Source: CAZSHG01 sp964459995
GTDB taxonomy: Bacteria; UBP14; UBA6098
DNA: 64,000 nucleotides
Reading direction: 5' to 3'
Assembly: GCA_964459995.1 (NCBI GenBank)
Contig: CAYWOR010000002.1
Location: 186,001 to 250,000, forward strand
Part shown: positions 33,204-41,880 of the stretch, piece by piece
How positions within the stretch are numbered: position 1 is the first letter of the stretch
Layout: the number at the start of each line of letters is the position of its first letter
Program-made: the position numbers and the translations under genes
The notes under the pieces: generated by a model
What the model was told of the DNA's origin: nothing
Seen by the model: only the letters and a program-made list of their open reading frames with translations
Database searches by the model: none

Positions 33204-34973
33204 ATGCAACGTAAACAGATAGAAAAACGGCTTGATTTGGTGATGATGGCGGTCGGCGCTCTCGCGGTGATTTCACTTGTGGGTAAGGCCGGTTTCGGAC
33301 TTGGCGAGAATTTCGTCAAGACCTTCTATATTATGGACGCCGCGATAATCATCTTTTTTATCGCAAACGCCATTGCGCGGCTTGTCATTGCTCGCGACTG
33401 GTGGAAGTTCATCAAGGCGCATCCGGTTCAATACATTCTCATATTGCTTTTCCTGTCGCAGATACTCATCGCGCGGTTATTGCTGACCGACATCGGCTAC
33501 AAATATGTTCTCAATCAGCTGAATCTCGTTGGTATTACGAAAATTTATATCGTGCTGATGCAGGCCTATATTTTCATCGAGCTATTAGTCGAGGTCGGCC
33601 GAATAAACTCGCGGATGGCGAGTTTGCCCTTGCCACCGGCGGCGCTATTCGCGGTTAGTTTCATGATTTTGATTTCGGTCGGCACGCTTTTGCTGATGTT
33701 GCCGGGCGCAACCGTGGGGAAAAGCATCAAATTTGTCGATGCACTTTTTACTGCGACCTCTGCAACATGCGTTACCGGACTCATTGTCGTGCCGACAGGG
33801 ACATTTTTTACACGGTTCGGGCACATTGTCATTATGACACTAATCCAGTTCGGCGGGCTCGGTCTTATGACCTTCGGAACTTTTTTCGCGCTGGTTTTCC
33901 GGCAGGAATTCGGCCTTCGTGAAAGAATGCTTCTCGGCGATGTCCTAAATGTGCAGGTTTTTGGCAAGATAAAGACGCTCCTCGCTTCGATTGTCGGAAT
34001 CACAATTGGAATGGAGCTTATCGGGGGGATTCTTATTTATATTTCCTCGGGGCCATACACTAAGGACATGGAGTCGAGGTTTTTTTGGGCGACGTTTCAT
34101 TCTATAAGCGCTTTTTGCAATGCGGGATTTTCACTTTGGAACGACAATATAGGCCGTTTTACTTCCGACTGGAAGATGACCCTTATTTTTGCAGGATTGA
34201 TAATCATCGGCGGGCTTGGGTTTATTGTTGTCAGCGATATTGGCAAATATCTTTTCAGCCCATTCAGGAATAAGCGACGTAAAATCACGCATTTTACACT
34301 TCAAACTCGAACGGTCCTTTCGATGACCCTGATTTTGATTATCGCGGGGATGGCTTTATTGCTGTTGGGCGACACTAACAAACAATTCCTCGGGAAGGAT
34401 TGGCCGACTGCGCTGTTAACCGCTTTTTTCCAATCTGTCACGGCACGCACAGCCGGTTTTAATACAATCGATATAGGGGCGTTATCGGCCGCGCCATTGT
34501 TAATTTTGATTATCCTGATGTTCATCGGCGCTTCTCCCGGCTCCACAGGTGGAGGAATAAAAACAACAACTCTCGCTGTTGTGATAGCCTCGGTGAGAGC
34601 ACGTCTGAGTGGTCATACCAAGGTGAATGTCTTCAACCGTTCGCTTTCCTCGGGTGTTGTTTCAGTTGCCGCGATGATTATTGTCCTTGCTCTAATAATT
34701 ATATCGATTGGAACATATCTGCTATGCATTTTCGAGCTTGGCTCGAACTCGGAATGGAGTTTCCTCGATATGCTTTTTGAGGTTGTCAGCGCATTCGGAA
34801 CAGTCGGGCTATCCACAGGGCCTACTTTCGGCCTTTCGACCGCAAGCAAGCTTGTGATAACGGCTATAATGTTCCTCGGGCGCGTCGGACCGCTGACCTT
34901 CCTTTTTGCCGTGTCTCGACATTTCAAGGTCAAGCGCATGGAATACATCGAAGAAACGGTTATGGTGGGCTAA
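33204..34973 (+). CDS. ktrB: K+ (Na+-dependent) uptake channel subunit KtrB with N-terminal extension
   Basis: Inner-membrane K+ translocator of the Trk/Ktr/HKT group. The four pore loops can be read: ATCVTGL (near 192), AFCNAGF (near 308), ARTAGFN and GTVGLSTG (near 535). Unlike typical KtrB of about 450 residues this one has about 140 additional N-terminal residues with about four membrane helices (from LVMMAVGALAVISL), resembling a voltage-sensor-like or channel-like module. The partner RCK gene follows without a gap. Confidence 0.9.
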   Translation: MQRKQIEKRLDLVMMAVGALAVISLVGKAGFGLGENFVKTFYIMDAAIIIFFIANAIARLVIARDWWKFIKAHPVQYILILLFLSQILIARLLLTDIGYKYVLNQLNLVGITKIYIVLMQAYIFIELLVEVGRINSRMASLPLPPAALFAVSFMILISVGTLLLMLPGATVGKSIKFVDALFTATSATCVTGLIVVPTGTFFTRFGHIVIMTLIQFGGLGLMTFGTFFALVFRQEFGLRERMLLGDVLNVQVFGKIKTLLASIVGITIGMELIGGILIYISSGPYTKDMESRFFWATFHSISAFCNAGFSLWNDNIGRFTSDWKMTLIFAGLIIIGGLGFIVVSDIGKYLFSPFRNKRRKITHFTLQTRTVLSMTLILIIAGMALLLLGDTNKQFLGKDWPTALLTAFFQSVTARTAGFNTIDIGALSAAPLLILIILMFIGASPGSTGGGIKTTTLAVVIASVRARLSGHTKVNVFNRSLSSGVVSVAAMIIVLALIIISIGTYLLCIFELGSNSEWSFLDMLFEVVSAFGTVGLSTGPTFGLSTASKLVITAIMFLGRVGPLTFLFAVSRHFKVKRMEYIEETVMVG

Positions 34974-35645
34974 ATGAAAAAAATACTCATAGTGGGCGCT
35001 GGAAGATTCGGATACACTGCCGCGAGCCGTCTTTCGGAGCTTGGGGCTGAGGTTGTTGTAATGGAACGGGACGAAAGGCGCGCAAACGCCCTTAGGTCGA
35101 TGGTCTCAGATGTTTTCATTCTCGATGCTGTGGATAGAGAAACCCTTCTACCCGAAATTGAAAATACTGGTTTCGATGCCGGAGTGGTGGCCATCGGCGA
35201 TGATTTTTCCACCGCACTCTTAGTTTGTCTTTACATGAAGCAAGCTAATATACCCTACATAGTCGCACGTGCATCGACACCAAAGCAGGGCACTATTTTC
35301 CGCAGGATTGGTGTGGATATGGTTGTTACACCCGAGGATGAAGTGGGGCATAATCTCGCCGAAAGGCTCATTCTCAGGGAATCGGAGCAAATCGATTTGT
35401 CGCCGGACACTTCTATCGTGCGGGCAATTGCCCCGAAAAATTTCATCGGCAAAAAGCTTTCCGAAATTCAAATCAGCGGAAAAGGATTTCATTTTCTATT
35501 CATTGCGAGACGCTATATCGAACAGGGTTTCGTGAAAATAGCCTTCCCCGGCGAGGTCGATTTTGAGATTATCGAGGGCGATTTCTTCGTTTTCGCCGGA
35601 GATACAAGGCGAATCGCTTCTTTTTTGGAGTCTGTGAATGATTAG
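34974..35645 (+). CDS. ktrA: K+ uptake regulatory RCK protein KtrA
   Basis: Cytoplasmic ring-forming subunit that gates KtrB on nucleotide binding. It has an N-terminal Rossmann domain with GAGRFGYTAAS and the acidic end of beta-2 (VVVMERD), and a C-terminal RCK_C domain (from about 140: IVRAIAPKNFIGKKLSEI). 223 residues, full length. Its ATG directly follows the ktrB stop, and its end overlaps the next gene by 8 bp. Confidence 0.94.
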   Translation: MKKILIVGAGRFGYTAASRLSELGAEVVVMERDERRANALRSMVSDVFILDAVDRETLLPEIENTGFDAGVVAIGDDFSTALLVCLYMKQANIPYIVARASTPKQGTIFRRIGVDMVVTPEDEVGHNLAERLILRESEQIDLSPDTSIVRAIAPKNFIGKKLSEIQISGKGFHFLFIARRYIEQGFVKIAFPGEVDFEIIEGDFFVFAGDTRRIASFLESVND

Positions 35646-37041
35646 AGTCTCCAGCGTTCGATGTGTCGCATGCGGCGGATGTGTGCCCATCTGCCCCGAA
35701 AACGCGCTCGAAGTATCCAATTCCATCTTAACTGTGAACTCTAACTGCACCGGTTGCGGGCTTTGTTTCCCTGTATGCCCCCACGGCGCGCTCGGTTTTG
35801 AAGAAGAATATGAACTTCACGAGATTCGCCCCGCCGACGACGAGTTCGACATCGTTGTTATCGGCGGCGGCCCGGGAGGTTCAACCGCGGCCTTTTTTGC
35901 GGCCTCTGCCGGCGCGAAAGTCCTTCTGCTCGAAAAAAAATCGGTTGTGGGAATTCCCCAGTTATGTGCAGAGGGGGTCAGCACAACGGGTCTTTGCGAT
36001 GTTTACCCGGAAATCGAACCGGAATGGATTTCCACAACAATTGAGGGCGCGATACTTGTTTCTCCCGAAGGCAACCGCATAAGAGTGCGCCATCCAAAGG
36101 CCGGATACATCCTTGAACGCAGAATTTTCGATCGAAGCCTTTTCGCAAATGCCGCAAAAGCTGGCGCATCGACAATAACCACTGCGCCCGCAAAATCGCT
36201 TCTATGGAAGAACGATTATATCGTCGGCGTGGGTTACGAACATCTCGGCACTCGCAGAATGGCTAAATGCAAGGTCATTATCGCCGCCGATGGCGTAGAA
36301 TCGAATGTCGCGAGATGGGTTTTTCCAAAAGACAGGCTCTCTTCACGCGAAATCCATGTCGCCGCACAGGTTGTAATGTCCGGTGTAGATTGCGAAGAAG
36401 GCTTTCCGGAGTTCCATATCGGCCGGAAAATCGCTCAGGGTGGGTATGCCTGGGTTTTTCCAAAGGGCACCGGCATCGCGAATGTCGGTCTCGGAATCAA
36501 TCCCTCGCTCAAAGAAACCGATGGCAAAACCGCATGGGAATTACTCCGCACATTTATAAATAGTAGATTCGGCGATTCGGGAAGAATTATAGAAATCGCC
36601 TCTGGGAATGTCCCGACTGCGAAACGACTTCACCGTATCGCCTACCGCAACGTGCTGTTTGTGGGCGATGCCGGCAGGCTTACCGATCCGATATCAGGCG
36701 GGGGAATAGCAACCGCGCTTCTTTCCGGCAAAATCGCCGGCAAATTAGCCGCAGAGGCTGTCATGAATAAAAAACCAGAGCACATCGAAAGCGCTCTGGA
36801 TGATTACAACCACATCTGGGATAAGGCTAAAGGAAAACAGATGTCCCTTTATGTTAAGGGCAAAGAGGTTTTCTCGAAGTTGCCGGATGCCGAATTAGAG
36901 GGCATCTGCGACTTCATCGACGAGCGGTTCGGCCATGACAGCTTCGACGCTATCGATATCCCCGGCACAATCGCGGCAATCCTTCGCCGTAAGGGGCTTA
37001 TCTGGAACATCTTCAAGTCCCTTTTGCCAACCGGAGAGTAA
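35638..37041 (+). CDS. Geranylgeranyl-reductase-family flavoprotein with 2[4Fe-4S] ferredoxin domain
   Basis: N-terminal ferredoxin domain with two complete cluster motifs (CVACGGCVPICP and CTGCGLCFPVCP), then an FAD domain with GGGPGGSTAAFFAASAGA near residue 78 and FVGDAGRLTDPISGGGIATA near 340. This is the build of geranylgeranyl reductase-like enzymes that saturate isoprenoid chains (quinones, carotenoid or lipid tails) with electrons from iron-sulphur carriers; the fused ferredoxin suggests direct electron delivery. Substrate not determinable. It overlaps ktrA by 8 bp although no functional link is known. Confidence 0.88.
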   Translation: MIRVSSVRCVACGGCVPICPENALEVSNSILTVNSNCTGCGLCFPVCPHGALGFEEEYELHEIRPADDEFDIVVIGGGPGGSTAAFFAASAGAKVLLLEKKSVVGIPQLCAEGVSTTGLCDVYPEIEPEWISTTIEGAILVSPEGNRIRVRHPKAGYILERRIFDRSLFANAAKAGASTITTAPAKSLLWKNDYIVGVGYEHLGTRRMAKCKVIIAADGVESNVARWVFPKDRLSSREIHVAAQVVMSGVDCEEGFPEFHIGRKIAQGGYAWVFPKGTGIANVGLGINPSLKETDGKTAWELLRTFINSRFGDSGRIIEIASGNVPTAKRLHRIAYRNVLFVGDAGRLTDPISGGGIATALLSGKIAGKLAAEAVMNKKPEHIESALDDYNHIWDKAKGKQMSLYVKGKEVFSKLPDAELEGICDFIDERFGHDSFDAIDIPGTIAAILRRKGLIWNIFKSLLPTGE

Positions 37042-37042
37042 A

Positions 37043-37309
37043 CTAACCTTCGATTTTATTAAGCCTAATCGTGAGCCTCGATTTGCGCCTCGCCGCGGTT
37101 TTCGGGTGCATTACGCCCTTTTTGACCGCTTTGTCGAGTGTGCTGTAGATATGAGGCAACATCGCGCGAGCCTTTTCGGGGTCGCTCTCGGCGTTCAGCG
37201 TGCGGATAACGTCGCGGGTGTAACCCTTGACGATTCTGTTCCGGATTCTTCTGCGCTTGTCCTGCCGGACGCGCTTTTCCGCCGATTTGTTAACTTGTGT
37301 GTTTGGCAC
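37043..37309 (-). CDS. rpsT: 30S ribosomal protein S20
   Basis: Small 16S rRNA-binding protein of 88 residues. Typical sequence: KSAEKRVRQDKRRRIRNRIV near the start and HPKTAARRKSRLTIRLNKI at the end. The start is GTG at 37309 with AAGGAG seven bases upstream. Its stop lies 1 bp from the convergent flavoprotein stop, leaving no room for a terminator in between. Confidence 0.96.
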   Translation of the reverse strand: MPNTQVNKSAEKRVRQDKRRRIRNRIVKGYTRDVIRTLNAESDPEKARAMLPHIYSTLDKAVKKGVMHPKTAARRKSRLTIRLNKIEG

Positions 37310-37321
37310 TGACTACTCCTT

Positions 37322-37705
37322 CTATTCTTCTTCTTTTTCTTTCTTGCACGATTTGGCTTTTATCGCCTTTTCCGCCATCTCGGAAATCTTGTCGATTGTC
37401 AGCGGAATTGCACTCGCGAACGAGCCAACCATGTTCTGTTTGATAGGCAGAAGGTTGACTTCGTCGCCCTGCAGAACGAGGAAAGCGACCGGCTCGACGC
37501 TGAAACCACCGCCACCGCCGCCCGAAGCTACATCATTTTTATCCCCTTTGACATCACTTCCGCCGGCGCCGAAACCGACCCCGACCTTGCAAACCGGGAT
37601 TACGGTTTTGTCGCCAAGCTCGATCGGGTCGCCAAGAATCGTTTTGGCTTTCGCGACCGATTCGACATTGCTAAGAATGACTTTCAGCAGATCTTCTGCA
37701 AACAT
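37322..37705 (-). CDS. GerW/YtfJ-family protein
   Basis: 127 residues matching the YtfJ family: GDKTVIPVCKVGVGFGAGGS near residue 32, the Gly-run GGGGGGFSVEPVAFLVL near 63 and a Lys-rich end. YtfJ is best known in spore formers, where it is needed for germination protein function, but the family is widespread in non-sporulating bacteria with unknown role. It follows the DUF2953 gene (62 bp gap), the same pairing as ytfI-ytfJ in Bacillus. GGAGG precedes the ATG. Confidence 0.88.
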   Translation of the reverse strand: MFAEDLLKVILSNVESVAKAKTILGDPIELGDKTVIPVCKVGVGFGAGGSDVKGDKNDVASGGGGGGFSVEPVAFLVLQGDEVNLLPIKQNMVGSFASAIPLTIDKISEMAEKAIKAKSCKKEKEEE

Positions 37706-37767
37706 TTTTCCTCCAGGGTGATTGATTCAACGATCGTTACACCTGTTAATACACTCAAAAAAGTTAT

Positions 37768-38430
37768 TTATTCGGCCTTGGTGATTCTTTTGTGTTCTCG
37801 ATATGCCGAGATCATATTCAACTTGGGAAGCCGCCAAATAAGCTTGAGAAGCGGCCAGAGTAATAGTCGAAATAATGAATTTCTCAAATCGACATGCCCG
37901 TAGAAATCCCATTTTGCCGATGGCCTGAAATCATAGCCAAAATCGAGATTCATTTTTGGCAGACCAGCCTTAATAGCGAACATCCAGCCGTATAGCGCAC
38001 CGGTAATCTCCGGTTCACCGTTTCCGATTTTCAAGAACAAATGATGGCTCACGACCCGAAAACTCATTGCGACATCGGCCACAAACCGTAAGACAGCCGA
38101 CACAATTCTAACAAAAAGTCCTTTTCGTTTCAACCAAAAAGATAACGGCGCTTCTTTTTTGGGCTTGGCTGATTTGTCTTTTTTCGAAACGGTTTTTTTT
38201 TCGTGCTTGTCTTCGGATTTCTCTTCGGAAGTTATCGATTTTGCCTTTTCGGGCGGAAATTCCTTCCAAAGAAAGCCTCTCCGGCCTTTTCTGCCGTCGG
38301 TAACGAACCAAAACCCGAGAAAACTGACCTTCGCTGAAAAGGCACTATTCGCCAATTCGACATGGACAAAAAACGGCACAAAGAGCAGAATCGCGAGAAT
38401 AAACGCGATAATCGCGAAAAAAGCAAGCAA
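37768..38430 (-). CDS. DUF2953 membrane protein
   Basis: One N-terminal membrane helix (about residues 2-24), a Lys/Glu/Ser-rich linker, then a C-terminal domain with NGEPEITGALYGWMFAIKAG and DFRPSAKWDFYGHVDLRN that fits DUF2953 (YtfI family). The reading frame has no ATG in a suitable place; TTG at 38430 is the best available start, without a clear ribosome-binding site, so the true start is uncertain. Partner of the YtfJ-type gene by conserved adjacency. Function unknown. Confidence 0.75.
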   Translation of the reverse strand: MLAFFAIIAFILAILLFVPFFVHVELANSAFSAKVSFLGFWFVTDGRKGRRGFLWKEFPPEKAKSITSEEKSEDKHEKKTVSKKDKSAKPKKEAPLSFWLKRKGLFVRIVSAVLRFVADVAMSFRVVSHHLFLKIGNGEPEITGALYGWMFAIKAGLPKMNLDFGYDFRPSAKWDFYGHVDLRNSLFRLLLWPLLKLIWRLPKLNMISAYREHKRITKAE

Positions 38431-38554
38431 AATATACAGGGCGATTATCAGTTTGCCACCTCGCGTTGAGCGGTGAATAACTTACAAATCTGCAACAATA
38501 TGTCAAGTGAATAATGAGTTAATTCTATATTAAGTTGTTTTAGCGTCGGGTATC

Positions 38555-39955
38555 TCAATCGATACCGTATTTTTTCATTCGGCGATAGAGAGTTCGAAGG
38601 CTTATTCCAAGGCGCTTTGCGGCGATATTCTTGTCGAACCCGTTTTCGGACAATGTTTTGCGAAGAGACATCTCTTCGGCCTCCTCCGAGGAAAGCGGGC
38701 GAATAGGTTCGAGTCTGTCCGCAAGCTCTTCGATACGCGCTTCGAGCTGTTTCAACTCGGTGTAAATCAAAGATAAAACTGCCTCGATTCGGTCTTTGTC
38801 GTTGTGTATCTGCTCGTAAAATCGACCCTCATGTGCCAACATCGGCAAATCTCTGCCAATTCTTTGATGATCCAAAAAATAGCTTTCCAAATCTTCGGCC
38901 TTGACAATCCTTTCTCCGGCAAGCAAAAGGGCGTTTTCCACGAGATTTTTCAGCTCGCGAACATTTCCCGGCCAATGATATTCCATCATCGCGGAAACCG
39001 CGGAATTAGAGAATCCGCCAAAATCCCCGCTATGAGATTTTTCGACCTCGGAGACGAATTTGTTGACCAGAGTGGGAATATCTCTTCGGCGTTGACGTAG
39101 CGGCGGAATATTTATTTTGACAGCGGAAAGGCGATAATAAAGGTCTTCGCGGAATCTGCGCGCGGCGACCGCTTCGGTAAGGTCGATGTTTGTCGCGGCG
39201 ATAAGGCGGACATTACTATGAACAGAGCCTTTGCCGCCAACTCTGATTATATCGCCGGTTTCGAGAACACGTAGCAATTTTGACTGTGTGCTTTGAGGAA
39301 GTTCGCCGATTTCATCGAGAAAGATTGTTCCGCCGTTTGCCTGTTCGAAATACCCCTCATGGCGCGAAATAGCTCCAGTAAAGGAACCTTTTTCGTGACC
39401 GAAAAGCTCGCTTTCGAGAGTGCCTTCAGGGATGGCCGCCGAATTGACCGCTAAAAAGGGTTTGTGGAATCTTCCGCTATGTCTGTGAATTGCGCGTGCA
39501 ACCAATTCCTTGCCTGTGCCGGATTCACCGATTATCAGCACGGGCAAATCTGTCGGGGCGACACGGAATATCAACTCGGTAATAGCCTTCAGCTCGGCGG
39601 ATTTGCCGACGAGATCGCATTCCTGCTGAAGGCGCAAAGTCTCCGCAAGCCGCTCGATTTCGGCGTGAAGCCTCTCATGCGATACATCGGACGGAAGTTC
39701 TATATCAACTAAATGTCCAGCGATATTTTCCTTCGGGAAAGGTTCGCCGACAAGAATAACCCCCATCAGCGGCGATTTGGCCAAAGCCCTTCTAATGAAG
39801 GAATCGCGGGCGATACCTATCTCCCCCGACATTATCACAAGAATGGAAAAATCCTGAGTTTTTAGCCTTCTGAAGCCAGCCTCGGCATTAAGCTCGACAA
39901 TAGCGTCGTTTTCCCGAAATTCTTCGGAAGGGTCTATAACGAGAATAGCGGCCAT
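38555..39955 (-). CDS. Sigma-54-dependent transcription activator with degenerate receiver domain
   Basis: Bacterial enhancer-binding protein of 466 residues. A receiver-like domain (about 1-115) lacks a convincing phospho-acceptor pocket: the stretch ILVIMSGEIG stands where the acceptor Asp would be. The AAA+ domain has Walker A GESGTGKE, the sigma-54 contact loop GSFTGA (Ser instead of the usual second Ala) and Walker B GGTIFLDEIGELP. A Fis-type helix-turn-helix ends the protein (NIAAKRLGISLRTLYRRMKK). It overlaps rseP by one base, suggesting control by protein level or interaction rather than phosphorylation (inference). Confidence 0.9.
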   Translation of the reverse strand: MAAILVIDPSEEFRENDAIVELNAEAGFRRLKTQDFSILVIMSGEIGIARDSFIRRALAKSPLMGVILVGEPFPKENIAGHLVDIELPSDVSHERLHAEIERLAETLRLQQECDLVGKSAELKAITELIFRVAPTDLPVLIIGESGTGKELVARAIHRHSGRFHKPFLAVNSAAIPEGTLESELFGHEKGSFTGAISRHEGYFEQANGGTIFLDEIGELPQSTQSKLLRVLETGDIIRVGGKGSVHSNVRLIAATNIDLTEAVAARRFREDLYYRLSAVKINIPPLRQRRRDIPTLVNKFVSEVEKSHSGDFGGFSNSAVSAMMEYHWPGNVRELKNLVENALLLAGERIVKAEDLESYFLDHQRIGRDLPMLAHEGRFYEQIHNDKDRIEAVLSLIYTELKQLEARIEELADRLEPIRPLSSEEAEEMSLRKTLSENGFDKNIAAKRLGISLRTLYRRMKKYGID

Positions 39956-41013
39956 TAACCCCTCGCGACGAAGAAAATATCGTTAACAGTAACGTAAATC
40001 ATAAGCGCGAATAGTATCAGAAAACCGACCTGTTGTGCGACGAGCTTAAATTTAATCGAAACCGGTTTTTTCCGGATTGTTTCGATAAAAAGATAGACCA
40101 GATGGCCGCCGTCGAGAACCGGAAAGGGGAAGAGGTTCAGCACAGCGAGATTAATGGACAATGCGGCCATAAAGAATAACAGTGCCGCCCATCCGGCTTT
40201 CGCGGAAACGCCGGCCATTTTTGCTATCAGCACCGGCCCACCGACATCTCCCTTTTCCAGCCCGGAAGAGAACAGTCTTTTAATAAAAATCCCCATCGAA
40301 AGAAACATCTCGCCAAAGATCGAGAAAGCGCCGGGAATTGCCCTGAAAATCCCCATTGGCAAATATTTCACCGAAGGCTGAATTCCAATAAGACCTATTT
40401 GAATTTCACCGCTGTCGGTCATCGCGGAATGCGGCGCAGGCGTAAGGGCGATCGCGAAGGAGGAATCGCCGCGGATTATCTCGAACTCGGTAACAATTCC
40501 TGCGCGAGGGTGGACGAATTTCGATAGCTCCCCCCATTTTTCGACTGGAATACCGGCTACTGCGACCACGCTGTCTCCAGGCAGAAGCCCTGCGGAATCC
40601 GCAGGCGCACCCTCGAAAACACCGCCGATTACCGGCGCGGTTGAAATTTCGCCCATCCCATGGAATGCGAGGACAGTCCAGAAAAGAAAGAGGGCTAAAA
40701 GCAAATTCATTATAGAGCCGGCAGATATTATAACAGCGCGCGCGGCAATCGATTTTGAGGGCAAATCTCTGTCAGAAGGAACATAGTCGTCTTCGAGCGG
40801 ATTATCGCCCGCAAGTTTGACATAACCGCCCACCGGAACCGCCCCAAGTGCGTATTCGGTCTCACCGAGTTTCTTCGAGACAATCGTAGGCGGGAAACCG
40901 ATAGAAAATTTTTCGACCGTTACCCCAAAAAGCTTCGCCGCAAGGAAATGCCCCAACTCGTGAAGGAAAATCAGAGTGCCCAGAACTATTATTGTTGCAA
41001 GTATTGTCGTCAT
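39955..41013 (-). CDS. rseP: Site-2 zinc metalloprotease RseP (M50B)
   Basis: Inner-membrane intramembrane protease that cleaves anti-sigma factors or remnant signal peptides. The zinc motif is HELGH in the first membrane helix (residues 18-22), with the third ligand region NLFPFPVLDGGH near 300. One PDZ domain lies between (about 115-200: GAPADSAGLLPGDSVVAVAG). 352 residues, within family range (E. coli has two PDZ domains and about 450). The co-oriented sigma-54 activator gene overlaps its end. Confidence 0.94.
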   Translation of the reverse strand: MTTILATIIVLGTLIFLHELGHFLAAKLFGVTVEKFSIGFPPTIVSKKLGETEYALGAVPVGGYVKLAGDNPLEDDYVPSDRDLPSKSIAARAVIISAGSIMNLLLALFLFWTVLAFHGMGEISTAPVIGGVFEGAPADSAGLLPGDSVVAVAGIPVEKWGELSKFVHPRAGIVTEFEIIRGDSSFAIALTPAPHSAMTDSGEIQIGLIGIQPSVKYLPMGIFRAIPGAFSIFGEMFLSMGIFIKRLFSSGLEKGDVGGPVLIAKMAGVSAKAGWAALLFFMAALSINLAVLNLFPFPVLDGGHLVYLFIETIRKKPVSIKFKLVAQQVGFLILFALMIYVTVNDIFFVARG

Positions 41014-41100
41014 TCAAGCCCGATTTTTTTGATTATTGCTTTTTCGGTATCTTTCTTTATTATATAAAGATAATCAAAAAACGCAACCTTCCCTTTTGGA

Positions 41101-41880
41101 ATGCCGATAATTATTCAAAAAACCACCAGCGAGAATTTTCCGTCAAAATCGGCGGTTTGCGGCAACGGCATTCTCGAAAAGCATCTAATTTCCGCCACAT
41201 GGTTTCGCAGAACAGAGTGGGTTTACAGCCGTCTTCGAAGCGGGATCATGATTCATACCGCAATCGCGAACAGCGAGATTGTTGGGCAGATAACCGCTCT
41301 TCCTCTCGAAACTGCCCCTGTCGAGCTTTCTGGCGAATCGCTGTGGTATATTCCATGTATTTGGATGGCGCATAAACACGCCGCGCCGATGCTTGCTCAT
41401 CAGCTTTTAGAGAGCATAATCGGTGATGTAGAGGGCAAAACTCGCGGTGTTGTTATTCTTTCCGACGATATTTGGATGAACCAAACAAATATTCTCGAGA
41501 GTTTTGGATTCGAGCAGACCGGAAAACTCGAAAGGCTGAGTGGCAGGTTTAACTCGATTCTGACCCTCAAACTCACCGAAGATTGCCCCTCACCGTCGGT
41601 AATATCTCGAAACGCCCCCGGCGAAAAGGACGAACGGCTTCACTATTTTTATTCACCGCATTGCCCGTTACATGTGCTGATTAATTACAAAATAAGCAAG
41701 GAAAATTGTTTCTCCGGATGTCTCAACCGTATTGTAAAACACGATTGTGCTGACCGTGAAATTATCCGAAGATATGGCATTAGTTTCGGGCTGTATTATA
41801 AGGGTCAGGAGTTCCTTAAAAGATACCTTCTGGGCACTCCACTAAAAGAGCTCATCGATGAATGTTGCGAACCTACCTAA
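41101..41880 (+). CDS. GNAT-like acetyltransferase with extra C-terminal domain
   Basis: Tentative. Residues of about 30-160 have an acetyltransferase-like layout: HTAIANSEIVGQITALPLE, VVILSDDIWMNQTNILESFG (helix and strand near the acyl-CoA site). The C-terminal 100 residues (HCPLHVLINYKISKENC) recall the YoaP group, which has a Cys-rich thioredoxin-like end. Substrate unknown. Divergent from rseP (87 bp between starts). It overlaps the convergent subtilase gene by 8 bp at the 3' end. Confidence 0.6.
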   Translation: MPIIIQKTTSENFPSKSAVCGNGILEKHLISATWFRRTEWVYSRLRSGIMIHTAIANSEIVGQITALPLETAPVELSGESLWYIPCIWMAHKHAAPMLAHQLLESIIGDVEGKTRGVVILSDDIWMNQTNILESFGFEQTGKLERLSGRFNSILTLKLTEDCPSPSVISRNAPGEKDERLHYFYSPHCPLHVLINYKISKENCFSGCLNRIVKHDCADREIIRRYGISFGLYYKGQEFLKRYLLGTPLKELIDECCEPT

